Counted from the first letter of the stretch, positions 10,603 to 22,687 are shown. The stretch: 64,000 nt of DNA from Stramonita haemastoma (GCA_030674155.1 CM060344.1:32078278-32142277), one strand, 5' to 3'. The notes: generated by a model not told the origin, from the letters alone. Made by a program: numbers and translations.

Positions 10603-11275
10603 GGTCTAAAAAAAAAAAAAGTATTATAGATCTAAAGCATTACATATAAATCTACGTAACTGTTGTTAGTATTATTTTTAGGTGGGGTTTTATTTTTTTC
10701 ATTTGTTTTTGTTTCTTTCATGTTTGTGTTTTAATTCTATTTTTTGTTGGTTTTTAACATTTTTTTTGGATAGATGATTAAATGAACATACTAATACATT
10801 GCTTATTAATAATAATAAAAAAAAATTTTAAAAGCTTTTTCAATGTACCATCTTGAAATGAAAGTTTGGCTTTCACACAGAGTTGTGTGAAAAAGGAGAG
10901 TGAAAGATATGAGAAAATAAGTCAAGTCAAGTCAAGTCAAGTCAAGTCAAGTCAAAAACACTTTAATCATCCCTGAAGGGCAATTAAGAGAGACAGATGC
11001 TCATATGTGCAGGATAAAGAGATGGAGAGAGAGAAAGTTGGGGGGAAGGGTAGGGGGGGGTAACCATGCATATGTATGGGGCTTTGTGTTTTTGCCAGAA
11101 AATAAAAGACATGTTTTACTTGGCATCGTGTATTGTGATGTATCATTGTGTGTTTGTGTGTGTGTGTATGTGAGCGTGTGAAAGAGAGTCTTTGTATATG
11201 TATAGAGTGTGTGTATGTGTGTTGTGTGTGATCTGTTTTTTACCTCTCAGAAGTATATTCGTTGGGTTTTTTTTT
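10603..11275. other. Unassigned, with probable LINE 3' end at 10921
   Basis: (AAGTC)n at 10921-10955 runs into AACACTTTAATCATCCCTGA and AGGGCAATTAAG. A short tandem-repeat tail abutting an antisense 3' end is typical of CR1/L2-type LINEs; this class is inferred. GT-rich sequence follows near 11145-11230. Confidence 0.45.
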
Positions 11276-11276
11276 T

Positions 11277-11510
11277 GTTCCTCAGCTAGAGCTCCAAGGT
11301 TCATCAATGGTGAGATTTTGCGTATTCGACCATTTTTGCCCACCAAGAAGGTAGCCACATTCGACTATTGGAATGTATGTTGGGTATGTTTATGTTTACA
11401 TAACCGGCTAAATACTGACATGAATTATTGGATCTTTAATGTGCATACTTTATCTTCTGCATGTGTGTATACACAAAGAGAATTAAGGCACTGGCAGATC
11501 TGCTCATGAA
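11277..11510 (+). mobile_element. SINE-B copy
   Basis: AGCTAGAGCTCCAAGGTTCA, TTTTGCCCACCAAGAAGG, then ATCTTTAATGTGCATAC and AGGCACTGGCAGATCTG. Lacks the tRNA-like end seen at 15503. Confidence 0.8.
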
Positions 11511-11511
11511 G

Positions 11512-11848
11512 ATCTTCTTCTGCTCAGACAGCAACTATTGTCTGTCATGTGAGCGAAAATGCATTGCGCTGGCGTTGAGCACCTGACAGGTGAGGCCCAG
11601 TGCATCCAATTTTGGCTTGCGAGACAATTCTTATTTTTAAGTCTTTCTGGAAAAAAGGCAGGAAAATGGACCAAGAAAGCAACTTCCCCCCCCCCCCCTA
11701 AAAACAAAATAAAACTGACCAGGAGGCAACAGGAAGAAAAGGAACAAGGCAGAAACACAGAGAAGGATAGAAAAGAGGGCATTCCAAGCACAGATTTTCC
11801 AGAAGGTGGTGATGCTGTTTTAAATACTGACAGGCTGTTCCTTAGTAG
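11512..11848 (+). repeat. Dispersed repeat F, copy 2
   Basis: Starts TGCTCAGACAGCAACTATTG and runs through GAAAAGGAACAAGGCAGAAA to GGTGGTGATGCTGTTTTAAA; inverted relative to 3596-3920. Confidence 0.7.
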
Positions 11849-11859
11849 AAAGGTCTGAG

Positions 11860-11990
11860 TTGAACCAATGGTGAGATTTTGCATATGCGACCGTTTTTGC
11901 TGACCATGAAGGTAATCACATTCTGACTTCAGAGGTATATGCAGGGCATGCTTGTGTCTCTGTATGTAACCCACCAAACTCTGACGCATG
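11860..11990 (+). mobile_element. SINE-B fragment
   Basis: CCAATGGTGAGATTTTGCAT, ATGCGACCGTTTTTGC and CATGAAGGTAATCACATTC, then CATGCTTGTGTCTC and AACCCACCAAACTCTGAC. Confidence 0.75.
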
Positions 11991-12002
11991 CACACACACT
12001 CA

Positions 12003-12175
12003 CACATTAAATCCTGTTCCGCTTTTCGAAAGAGTAGACCATTGTGTGCCGGTGGGAACAGATGGCAAGATTTACAAAACTGCATACACACGGGGACAGG
12101 ATGTAAAAAAGCACATGGGTGCTTATTCCATTATCCTCGATATAAAATAAATCAATAAATCAATAAATCAAATAA
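12003..12175 (+). mobile_element. SINE-A 3' half with AAATC tail
   Basis: AAATCCTGTTCCGCTTTTCG to TATCCTCGATATAAAATAAA, ending in (AATC)n-like repeats then CA repeats. Confidence 0.85.
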
Positions 12176-12289
12176 CACACACACACACACTTACACTTGG
12201 AGGTTTACACTCTACATGACAATGTTATATAATAAAATACTGTAAGTCAAAGATATTTTCTTGATTTTTTTTTTTGGGGGGGGGCTGTT

Positions 12290-12500
12290 TGTTGGTAAAT
12301 TGAATCTTTGATAAAATCGTTTTTAAAATGATGGAGAAGCTGTAAGTGGTCACCTGCACTTGTTTTTCCTCCACTACTATTTCCAGGAAGATATATTATA
12401 TCATTTGGTCAAGTGGAGAATTATATCTCTTGTATATCCAGTTGTAGGCCATTTAACAGTTTTTCCCCATTTTTTTCTGGCTTGTGCTTGCACTGTAAGT
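12290..12500 (+). repeat. Dispersed repeat G, copy 1
   Basis: TTGAATCTTTGATAAAATCG, GATGGAGAAGCTG and CACCTGCACTTGTTTTTCCT match 16150-16265 at about 80% by eye. Class unknown. Confidence 0.55.
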
Positions 12501-13035
12501 GTACGGCAATGTATGGGTTATCAACTAGCCAAGACTGACCACTTGGCTGGATCCAAACCTTATGACCTCCCTTGCATTTTTTTTCAATAAGATCGCCAAA
12601 CAAGGCTAAAAAAATTCACTAGGTGTTTATTTTATCTAATTTATATTTGTGAAATGATGTACAACATATCTTAAGCATAATTTCTTTCATCTGCTATCAT
12701 AATCCTTCGATGGCAGCTTAAGCAAGACACAAGAGTATCACATATTCCTGTGAATGTGAAAGACACCTCCAAATTGTAAAAAGAGTCCTGCTGTAAAGTA
12801 CCACCGAGATAGTTAGCCTCGTCTTTCTTCTTTTTTTTTAAGAGAGTGGGGGAAGGGTGTCACGATTTTTTAAATTTTAGTTCTATCCTCTAGCCTAGGC
12901 CTAGAGGTAGATTTACTAGGCTACTACCTACCTTGGTCAGAGCGGTAGACTACACCTGGAACTTAGAGAGTTCTCAAAGCAAGATGTAGACTAGGCTAGG
13001 CCCTGTGGAAAATTAGTAGGCTAGGCCTTATTGAA
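12501..13035. other. Unassigned, with TAGGCCTAG cluster
   Basis: No gene. About 12890-13030 holds repeated TAGGCCTA/TAGGCTA motifs. Confidence 0.5.
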
Positions 13036-13211
13036 AAAAAAAATATATATATATAATTATATATATAAACCTAATGTCATTGTTGACCTTTCTGTGTATG
13101 TGTGTTATTGTTGTTATGTCTTGATTATTTCCATGACACCTGTCATAGACCAAACACCTAGGCTTGTCATGACAGGACTCTGAGGTCAAAGGTCAATCAA
13201 TATATATATAT

Positions 13212-13254
<43 letters not shown>

Positions 13255-13279
13255 TATATATATATATATATGAGAGAGA

Positions 13280-13351
<72 letters not shown>

Positions 13352-13356
13352 TACAT

Positions 13357-13434
<78 letters not shown>

Positions 13435-13435
13435 G
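13036..13435. repeat. Compound TA / GACA / GA microsatellite
   Basis: Alternating TA tracts (13043-13068, 13198-13210, 13254-13270), (GACA)n 13221-13251 and long GA tracts to 13435. Confidence 0.95.
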
Positions 13436-13884
13436 AATTGTTGTGGATGAAGATCAGAAAATATTTCGCCTGGGAATGATTTGATCAGTGAAAAATTGAG
13501 AACCTTGAAATTTTTTTTAAGTGTTTGTGTAAAGTTTGGGTATTTTGGAAAGGTACGACTTTATAGAATGCAGTTGTGCAAGTCCCGATTTATGATAATG
13601 TGTTTTGTTGATTTTATTCAATGTTTTCATTTACAAATCGCAATACACAACCGCCCCCCACCCTGGGCCTGAAATAGCTAACGCAGTTTTACTATTTTCC
13701 CCACCCGCCACCCACGCTATGTTCTTTATATTAACTTCCTAAGGTCAGCTGACTCCGCTCTCCGCCAATCAGAAAGCGGCTGAGCATCGCTGCTAGGTTG
13801 AGAAGTTGAGTGTTTTTCGTGCGCAGCACGTAACGCACGCACTTGACCACACAATAAATACATTTTAAAAAAGGCCTTGGAACT

Positions 13885-13950
<66 letters not shown>

Positions 13951-13965
13951 ACTTAGGCCTACTTA
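13436..13965. other. Unassigned with (GA)n at 13890-13948
   Basis: No gene recognised; ends in a pure GA tract. Confidence 0.55.
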
Positions 13966-14465
<500 letters not shown>

Positions 14466-14786
14466 GATAATGGAATAAGCATTCTTGTGCTTTTTTACAT
14501 CCAGTCCCCGTGTGTATGCACTTTTGTAAATGTCATCTGTTCCCACTGGCACACGATGGCCTACTCTTACGAAAAGCGGGACAGGATTTAACGTGTGGGC
14601 AAGATGTTCTGCGTGCGTTGGCACACGGGGCCTCGGTTTAAAGTCTCATCCGAAGGACTTTTGGGGAGAGTGGAGTCAGCACTGATGTTAACTCCAGGAT
14701 AAAATATCCTCGACCGGGAATGGAACCCGGGTCGTCAAATTGCCAGCGCAATGTTTCGACCACTAGGCTATCCGTCCCGTCCCGTC
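14466..14786 (-). mobile_element. SINE-A, best full-length copy
   Basis: Complete from GGATAATGGAATAAGC to a tRNA-like head. On the - strand the head reads GGATAGCCTAGTGGTCGAAA (box A-like) and GGGTTCCATTCCC (box B-like). Typical head spacing and a Pol III-type split promoter mark it as tRNA-derived. Confidence 0.9.
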
Positions 14787-14887
14787 TTGAAGCCACTGTG
14801 TTAGGCCTGGGCAAGTACGAAAGCCCTGCACAAACCTGGACTCTTGTATATATCAATTAAAACTAGTACATGTATAATTATAGGCTT

Positions 14888-14983
14888 ACGTTTTATTTAT
14901 TTCACTCTTTTATTTCAAGGATAATGGAATAAGCACTCATGTGGGTTTGTTTGTTGTTGTTGTTTTTTTTGTACATCCAGTCC

Positions 14984-15027
<44 letters not shown>
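14888..15027 (-). mobile_element. SINE-A terminal fragment plus (GT)n
   Basis: TTTATTTCAAGGATAATGGA and ATAAGCACTCATGTG with TACATCCAGTCCCA, breaking into a GT tract at 14985-15027. Confidence 0.75.
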
Positions 15028-15029
<2 letters not shown>

Positions 15030-15120
15030 GGAGAGAGCGAGCCCACAGGGATGGGGGACTATTTCTCTCTTTCTTTTCCATCTCTACCGCCTTCAACATT
15101 GTGAAGATTCTGTAGACTTC

Positions 15121-15505
15121 GGGATGTATGCTTGGGTATATTCGCGCGTCCGTAACCCACCAAACACTGACATGACAGAATCTTTAACGTGCATATTTGA
15201 ACTTCTGCATGTGTATATATAGACGAAGGGAATCAAGGCACTGGCAGGTCTGCACTTATATTCGAGCGTCCGTAACCCACCAAACACTGACATGACAGAA
15301 TCTTTAACGTGCATATTTGATCTTCTGCATGTGTATATATAGACGAAGGGAATCAAGGCACTGGCAGGTCTGCACTTAAAAGCTGACCTGGAAGATGGTA
15401 AAAAACCTCATCCTTCATTCACCAGACGCCGCTGAGATTCGAACCCACGACTTCATGACCCATGGGGTTGAAGTCAAACGGTCTTAACCACTCGGCTGTC
15501 GTCTG
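15121..15505 (+). mobile_element. SINE-B with tRNA-like end and internal 120-bp duplication
   Basis: Two tandem 120-bp units (about 15141-15260 and 15261-15380) include CCGTAACCCACCAAACACTG and TCTTTAACGTGCATATTTGA. The far end reads GAGATTCGAACCCACGAC and CTTAACCACTCGGCTGTCG, an inverted tRNA-Leu/Ser-like box B and box A. Confidence 0.85.
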
Positions 15506-16559
15506 TCAATTGTAATTGCAGTAAAGGGAAAGTAAGCAAGACTATATTTTACAAAAAAAAAGATAAATAGAACTGGGTAAAATAGTAGTAGTAGGCATCC
15601 ATTTGTCTTGGAAGACTATGGAGTTGCACTCTGTAAAATAGTTCAATCAATATTTCATTAAAAAAAAAAAAATCATGCTTAATAACTGAACAAGGACTAT
15701 AAACGATCAATGCGATTCTGAACTAAAAAATTATAAATAAAAAAAAACAGAAAGAAAAAGATGTGTCATCTTAATCTCTGTGTGTGTAAGCACCCACACC
15801 AAAGTCTTAGTGATTATGGGCATACTTGAACGCAAGCCTTTGTACGTTAGAGCATGCACAGACGTTTAACTGTGAAAGAGAGGGTTGCAGCTTTTCAAAA
15901 AAATTTAACAAAGTTTTCAGCGAGAAAAAAATCGAGTCAAAAAGTTGGGGGTAGGGTGGGAAAAAACTGCATCTATTGAAAAAAAAGAAAGTGACATCTT
16001 ATAGTAAGTGCATATGGTTTTCGTCATGTGGAATTTGTTACAAATATGTAACAGTGTTATCTATTAAAGTGTGTCATGCCTACAATGCTACCACTGAAAG
16101 ACATTATTCCCTAGAATTTATTTTCATTTTTTAATTTTTTAATTTTTTTATTGAATCTTTGTTAAGTCATTTTCAAAGTGATCGAGAAGTTGGTACCTGC
16201 ACTCTTGTTTTTCCTCAATAAGTGTATTATCTAATGTAAGTGTATGACAAGTTAATTTTTGGTGTATGTGTCGATTGGTACAAATATATACCATAGTGAT
16301 CTAGTAAAAAAGGAAGTTATGTGTGTCACCAAGTGTTCCTGTACAAGTACTTTTTATATCTTTTTTTTTTTTTTTTTTACAAGGACGCGTTTGTGTGTGA
16401 CATCACCTAATGTTACAGTTACTGTCATCTAGCCTATATTGCCATTTAGTGTGTATATCAGTACCATTTTTGTGAGGTGTTACAGTGTCATCTGACTTCA
16501 GGGAGAGAGCGAGATTTAGTTATTAAATTTTCTGTTTTAAAGATGATTTAAAAAAAAAA
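15506..16559. other. Unassigned; dispersed repeat G copy 2 at 16150-16265
   Basis: AT-rich with short A runs. Only the repeat G match (ATTGAATCTTTG..ACCTGCACTCTTGTTTTTCC) was recognised. Confidence 0.5.
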
Positions 16560-17190
16560 AAGAAACATCTAGTTGGTGTGCAAGCAACTTTGAAAATTTT
16601 GTCATTGGTTCCCATCCTAACAGCATGCAATGGCCTACTCTTCAGAAAGGCAGAACAGGTTTAAACGAGTTTGCAAGATATTCTGCATGCATTTATACAC
16701 CTCAGTTTTGTCTCATCTGACTTTCAAAAGTGTGGGTATTGATAGTAGCTCCTGGAAAAAAAAAGAAAAAAAAGAAAAAGATAGCTCCTAGAGAAAAACT
16801 CCCTTGAATAGGTGTCTCAGAGACGGTTCCAATTCTGAGCCCAGATCATAAGTGTTGACGCTCTAAAAGTTAAAGTCTGTCCCGAGCCTAAGGCTCATCA
16901 GGCCGGTGCTTAACCCGGTTTCTGTGGCGTTAAGCGACTGAGAGTCATAGACTCCCCCCTGGATAGAACGCCAGTCTATCGCAGGGTTAACCCCCAACAC
17001 AAGGTTAGTACCCCTTTTACATCTGGGTAGGGTGAGAAAATAGCCGTAAAGTGCCTTTTCCAAGGGCGCAACGCCATAGCGGAAAGCTGGGATCGAACCT
17101 GCAACCTTTAGATTATGAGTCCAACGCCCTAACCACTAGACTACAGCGGCAGCTGTTGACGCTCTAACCACTAGGATATTCCTCCCCCCT
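16560..17190 (-). mobile_element. SINE-A, decayed, split by SINE-C
   Basis: Antisense SINE-A from CATTGGTTCCCATCCTAACA to its tRNA-like head, interrupted at 16867-17153. The head resumes at 17154 with TGTTGACGCTCTAACCACTA. Confidence 0.8.
16867..17153 (-). mobile_element. SINE-C copy with 14-bp target duplication
   Basis: tRNA-derived: on the - strand the head has TGTAGTCTAGTGGTTAGGGC and GGTTCGATCCC, then GGCACTTTACGGC, CACCCTACCCAGATGTAAAA and a CCGGCCTGATGAGCC end. TGTTGACGCTCTAA flanks both sides (16853-16866, 17154-17167). Confidence 0.92.
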
Positions 17191-17277
17191 CTCATTTGAA
17201 AGACTAACTCAACCCAAGCCACTACTCCAGGTTTTGAGAGTCGGAGAAAAGGTTCAAGCACAAACAGGGATCGAACA

Positions 17278-17430
17278 CGTTAAATCCTGTTCCGCTTTTC
17301 ATAAGAGTAGGCAGGCCATCATGTGCCGGTGGGAACAGATGACATTTACAAAACTGCATACACACGGGGACTGGATGAAAAAAAAGCAAACGAGTGCTTA
17401 TTCCATTATCCTCGATATAAAAGAATATAT
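17278..17430 (+). mobile_element. SINE-A 3' half
   Basis: AAATCCTGTTCCGCTTTTCA to TATCCTCGATATAAAAGAAT. Confidence 0.85.
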
Positions 17431-18401
17431 CTTTCTATCTAACTACCCCCACTTCTTGGTTAGCAGATGCATTGTCCATCAATTCACAAACATATTGCAT
17501 GTCGTTTTTTCAATCAAATAATTGATGATGGTGTGGAGATTTGAGCATTGGATTTACAACCGACAAGAATTTCAGCCAGGGGTTTGATTCAGTGGGCTTT
17601 TAATTTTTTTTTCTTCTATAAACACTCGTATCAATGCCAATCCCTTTCAATTTTTTTAAAGCTTAAGTCCAGAATGCTCATTACTTTGTAAACAAGAACC
17701 CATTCATTCTACAATAAAATTAATATGGTCAGTGGTATGACATCCTAGCATGTAATCTGTGACCCTGTTGAGGTAATGGGCTCCGAATTGTTCAAATACC
17801 ATTCAAAAGAGCATTAAATTTATTTAAATGGTTGTTACTGGTTCCACTAGTAATAAAGAGATATGAGTTCAAGGGCTTTGATTTGATTTGACAAGATGTA
17901 GCACTATATAAGTTCTATTTATCATTACTTTCTGAATAATTGAATGTGATGCTCCTGGGGTTTTTTTCTTCCAAGGAGACAAATTTTTAGTTTGTTAAAA
18001 CCTAAGCAGCATTTGAAATTGTTTTGCCGTTTTTTCATTTAGGAATATTTCTGGTTGTACAATAAATTACAGGCAACAGTTAAACATTTTTTACACATTT
18101 TAGGAAAAGACCATGGTTTTCTCCACTAACTAGTGTTTGTCTACAATATTTAGCAAGTCAAAATTTTATTTCAATTTAATTATTTTGCAATAATTTTTTG
18201 TTATATTTGTCAAAAGGTTTTCATCTATAAATTTTGCAAGTTGAATTTTTTTTCAATGGAAAAATTACTTTCTGGAATTGTTTTACACCAGAGGTGGGCA
18301 GTTTGTGCAATGTGTGATATGCAGTCTGAAAAGTAACTGTGCTTACATGTCAAATTTACCCTGTGGTTATTAGCAAGGCCGTTTTGTGCATGTATACAGA
18401 C
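17431..18401. other. Unassigned AT-rich DNA
   Basis: No gene or repeat family recognised between the SINE and the transposon. Confidence 0.5.
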
Positions 18402-21400
18402 CAATTGTGGGTTTTGTGGTAAAAGCACCACAATTTGCACAAATGATGTTAAGGACATACTAAAAAAATTTAGATATAGTGCCAAGCTGGATTTTTACCT
18501 TTAGGCCTGTAAATTGCAAAAATCCAAGATGGCCGCCATCCGCTATGAAATATCTGTAAATTGTTATATCTTTGTAGACAGTTGAGACAAGAACATAGAT
18601 GAGGAGTCTTTTGGTATGTTTTTAAACATGAGAAATCTAATGGAAATGTTATTCATTTGATATAATGCATATAAAGCCACATATTGGCCAGTTTTATGTC
18701 CGTTTTTAAGATGGACAAGATCCGATTTGTGAATATCCATGAGCAGTCACTATATCTAGAATGTAGATGTGGACTATCATAAAATTTCATAGTCACTGTC
18801 ATTGTGGTCACAGTTCTCATTGCAATGACAAAATGATGTACATTTATGGCATCTTTGCATAGTCCCCTACACCCTTTCTTCCACTCACATCGCAGCAATT
18901 CAGAACATGACGCCACCGCTTGTGGCAGCATGAGTAGTCGCTGTGTCCAGAATGTAGAATGCAGATGTGGGTTCTCATCATCCCTAGTCACAATCATTGT
19001 GTCACAGTTCCCACTGCACTGATAGAGTGATGTACATTGAACAGCAGCCCTGATACACTTGCATAGCCCCCTAACCCTTTCTTGCACCCACATCCTCAGC
19101 AATGCAGAACATGACACCACCACTTCTGGCAACATTGTCGCTGCCAGCCTTGTGTTGCACTCTTTCGCCAACCATACATCTCTGGAGATGGAAGAACTGG
19201 AGAACAGACCAGTGCCTGTCCCGACACATGTCCACTTTGGCATATTGCCCATTTTGTGTGGTGTAGCAGGGCAGCTCCTGTTGGTGGTATGTTGTCGATG
19301 GATCTTACCTTTGGTAGTGAAGATATGTTTCCTGGCTGAGTTCACGGTAGTTTCTGTGCAAGTGTGGTCATACAGAAGTACAACATATTTCTCCAACACA
19401 GACATACAGTCATCATTGAATGCCAATGGATTTACAAACAAAGCAGAAAATACAGATGTGACCTCATCAGAAGACTTCCATGTGTCGAGTGCAGTTTTTT
19501 CCCCCTTGCCAGCAAATGACATCACAATGTCACAACCCATAAAGGAATGGAACATGGGAAGTGCACATGCTTTTTCACTACCAAGTTCTTTGGCGATGTC
19601 ATGTGCAGGTGTATTCCTGAGGTGTTTGCCAGTGCTAAAGGCAACCCAAATTTCAGTGTCTTCAAGGCATGCAACAGCCGAAACTTCCAGAACGAGAACA
19701 TCTGTGCCCACTGTACGCAGCTTAATTTTTCAATATCCTTTGTTTGCTAAATCGACTGCATGAAGAAGCATTCCAGTGTCTGCCTCTTCATGTGTACATG
19801 GTGCAAAAGATGAAATGTCCTGGTGAATGTGAGAACACAGTACATTCTGACCACATGTTGCTGGTATACTCTCTTCACAGCTGTATGCATCGTAAGCTTT
19901 GTGCAACAGCATTGCTAATGCACTAGCTGTAACTTGGGTGTGCATGTTTTGTCCGTGTGACATGGGCTGCTGTCAGGAATGAATCGGCTGTTCCAGGTGT
20001 AGCAATATTTGCTTGGGCCAAAGCATGCGTCCATCCACTGCCATGGAGCAAATCTCCAAGAGTGGCAAAGGACGCCATTTCCATATGTAAGCCACCTAGT
20101 AGAATGACAAACTTCTCTTCCCCATACTCATTTGGCCAGCACCATTGAATCTGTTTAGCAATTGCAAACAATGGTTGATCTACTGTCAACACAGGCACCT
20201 GTCCAGGATTCAGAAGGTGTACAGCTTGTTGTATGACATCCATCGCATGGCGAATCATTGCCACAAACTTTGAGTCATTTGGGAACAGTGGCAGAAGAGA
20301 TCCGATAGTGACCTCAAAGTCACGTGATTGCTGCTTATTAGAATGGAATGCCTCCCAACAGATTGGATCATCAACACTCTGGACCCCTTCTCTTATGAGT
20401 CTACATGTATTGTTTTGCCACTTTTTCTCATCTTCCATGGCAGTGTTAACAAGTTCACAGTCACTGATCAGTGTACCCTAAATGGAAGGGATAATCGGAT
20501 CTTTCTTTGCTGTCACCAGGGTCAGTGTTGCATATGATTCAGGAAGTGGTGGTATCTGTTTGCTAGGAAGATCTAGATCTGGTTGCATTTCTGACTTGTG
20601 ATGCATGATTCAATCGGATTCTGTTTCCCTGTTTTGGAAGAGCAAAATGCCTGTGCCATGAAAGGCACTGTGGGCAGTTGTTGAGCTCAGGTTGTGGTCT
20701 AGATTATCAATAGCAGCTGTGGGGAACAGATTTGTTCTCAGATTAATGGGGCAGACAGCCCCTTTGGATTCTTACTGCTGGGCTGCTGAAATGGCCATGT
20801 CCATGGATATGTCAAGAACTCTGTCATAAGAAATTGATGAGCCCAAGTGGAACAAGGTGTCTACACATTTTCGCTTATGTGTATGTCCATGTATCATCAT
20901 ACCCAGCAGATATATTGGTAAAGGAGTCTCCCTGCTTTTGGTATGGTGTATACCAGTGGACCCTCTCTGTCTTCTCACAGAGCTATTGTATTGCAGTAAT
21001 TGAGCAATACTCAATGCTGCTTGTCTGGATTCATCACTCTCTCTTTTCGTAAAATTTGGTCCATTCAAGATCATGCTAACCAGTAAAACAAGTGACTTGG
21101 GCACAGATTCTTTTCGGCAACCCTGTGGGAATGAAGTACCATCAAATTGTGAACAATCTCTGATCATACCTGGTAGAATTAGAGTTGGTGGAATGAATAT
21201 GTCCAGTTATCTCGACTCCCAACTCTACCAGTCAGTCCCTGTAAAGCTTCACAAGATCTTCCACCTTGAAGACAGGTGCGGTGTCTTTTGCATTTATCTT
21301 TCTGTCCCCTATGTATCCATGAGCTCCACCAAAGCTAAGTGGAGTGAGCAATAAAGTTACAGGTGGGGATCTGGGGCTGCCGTCAAGGTCCACAAACAAC

Positions 21401-21709
21401 ATGAGTTTTGTAACATAAATTTGGCCAGTATGCTGCTTTACATGCATTTTATCAACTAAACAATGGTTCCATTAAAATCTGCATGTCTCAAAATATATAA
21501 AAAGACTTCTTATTTATGTTCTTGTGTCAACTATTTATAAAGTTATGACAATTTATAGATATTTCATTTCAGATGGTGGCCATCTTGGATTTTTAAGATT
21601 TATGGGCTTCTGGAAAAAATTCAGCTTGGCACTATATCTGAATTTATTTAGTATGTCCTTAACCTTATTTGTGCAAATTTTGGTGCTTTTACCACAAAAC
21701 CCACAATTG
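18402..21709 (-). mobile_element. DNA transposon with ~225-bp terminal inverted repeats and PIN/XPG-like protein
   Basis: The left end (18402-~18625) is the inverted repeat of the right end (~21485-21709). Matching blocks in order are CAATTGTGGGTTTTGTGG, AAAAGCACCA, TTAAGGACATACTAAA, AGATATAGTGCCAAGCTG, AAAATCCAAGATGGCC and AAGAACATAGATGAG/AAGAACATAAATAAG. Between them lies one broken protein gene on the - strand. TIR identity by eye is around 85%. I could not find a convincing target-site duplication. The nuclease-like protein might place it near Academ-type elements, which are reported to carry XPG-like nucleases; this is recall-based inference. Confidence 0.75.
18653..21447 (-). pseudogene. 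Transposon-encoded HEEADT/TDVLVL (PIN/XPG-nuclease-like) protein, broken
   Basis: Segments on the - strand, in order, are 21447-21232, 21167-20772 (LSISYDRVLDISMDMA-type block), about 20750-20440 (FHGTGILLFQN after a shift), 20438-19923 (EKFVILLGGLHMEMASF, GDLLHGSGWT), 19963-19730 (APCTHEEADTGMLLHA) and 19711 onward (GTDVLVL, WVAFSTGKHL, CALPMFHSFMGCDI, SFAGKGEKTALDTWKS). Between 19730 and 19711 the frame continues past a single TGA codon. Elsewhere there are frameshifts and stops. The acidic residues in HEEADT and GTDVLVL are placed like metal-binding residues of PIN/FEN-type nucleases; that function is inference. Similar ORFs with these motifs are widespread in invertebrate genomes. The C-terminal part runs into a ~190-bp tandem duplication (18720-19110). 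Confidence 0.8.
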
Positions 21710-22684
21710 TTTCACATATCTGCAGGGCTATATATCATTTGTCCCGTGTGAAGGGATTGTTGCAGTGCAAAAGCTATTCTATTTAGTTAGTTAACCCTCG
21801 GTCGCGCTGGAAAACTTTAAAAAGTATACGAGCATTCTAAAAAAAAGTCTTTCAAAACTGCTGGAAATTAGTTTTTGCAATGAAGTTCAGGTTTTTTCAA
21901 GCATGACAACATACCAAGAATGGTGCATTTAGCTTTTTTGTTGTTGCCTACACTACAACACCTGGGCAAGATTTTGCTTAAGTTGAAAACACAAGCTGTA
22001 AAAAATTTGCTCTCCAAGATAGCCACAGCCAGACTTCAGGAATGTTTTGACGAGTATGAATGCACGTTACTAAATATTGTGATCGATTCCTATCAGCATG
22101 CAGATATCCGAGAGACTGAAGCCTGCGAAATTTGCAAAATTGTCAACTGATGAAGAAAATGCTTTTTGCTCTGCCAATAATTCAAACCTATACTTTCGTG
22201 AATTTGTTTTTGATATAATAAAGTATTGGAATTTGAAGCTGAAATTCAGGCATGAGAATCTGCCAACATTTGCAGCTTTTGTGGTCCCAAGGTTGCCATC
22301 TATGTCCGTCTTGGGCCAGTGCCATGACGGGGAAACCCCCCAGTTCAGACTGACTGCCTCTAGGTATTTTTTCTTTGTTCATAAGTTATCTTTTTTGGTC
22401 AACATCCAAGTGTAGACCTGCTAAAGCCTAGATTCCCTTGACGTACACTCCAAAGCACAAGATCAAATATAAATGTAAAAGATCTTGAAGTCAAGGAGTG
22501 TTTTAGAGGGGTATGGACATATAGCCATTGGCTTCTCAAATACTTGACTTGCTGCAGTCAGGAAAAGGGCGTGGGAACCACCACACCATACATGGTTTCT
22601 CCAAGATCTTGAGCAGACATCACGTTTTCAGATGGTGTATACAAGAGACAATATCAGAACACAGTGGACACTGAAAACAAAGAC

Positions 22685-22687
<3 letters not shown>
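21710..22687. other. Unassigned; weak + strand reading frames
   Basis: Two overlapping + frames (21920-22150 and 22098-22415) lack recognised motifs. They could be a decayed transposon ORF but I cannot support a gene. Confidence 0.4.

Noticed and set aside
14700..14790. tRNA gene on the - strand
   Set aside because: Box A and B are tRNA-like but the cloverleaf is incomplete and the sequence continues into a repeated SINE body found in many copies.
22098..22415. 105-codon open frame on the + strand as a gene
   Set aside because: No recognisable domain, overlaps another frame, no splice or promoter context.
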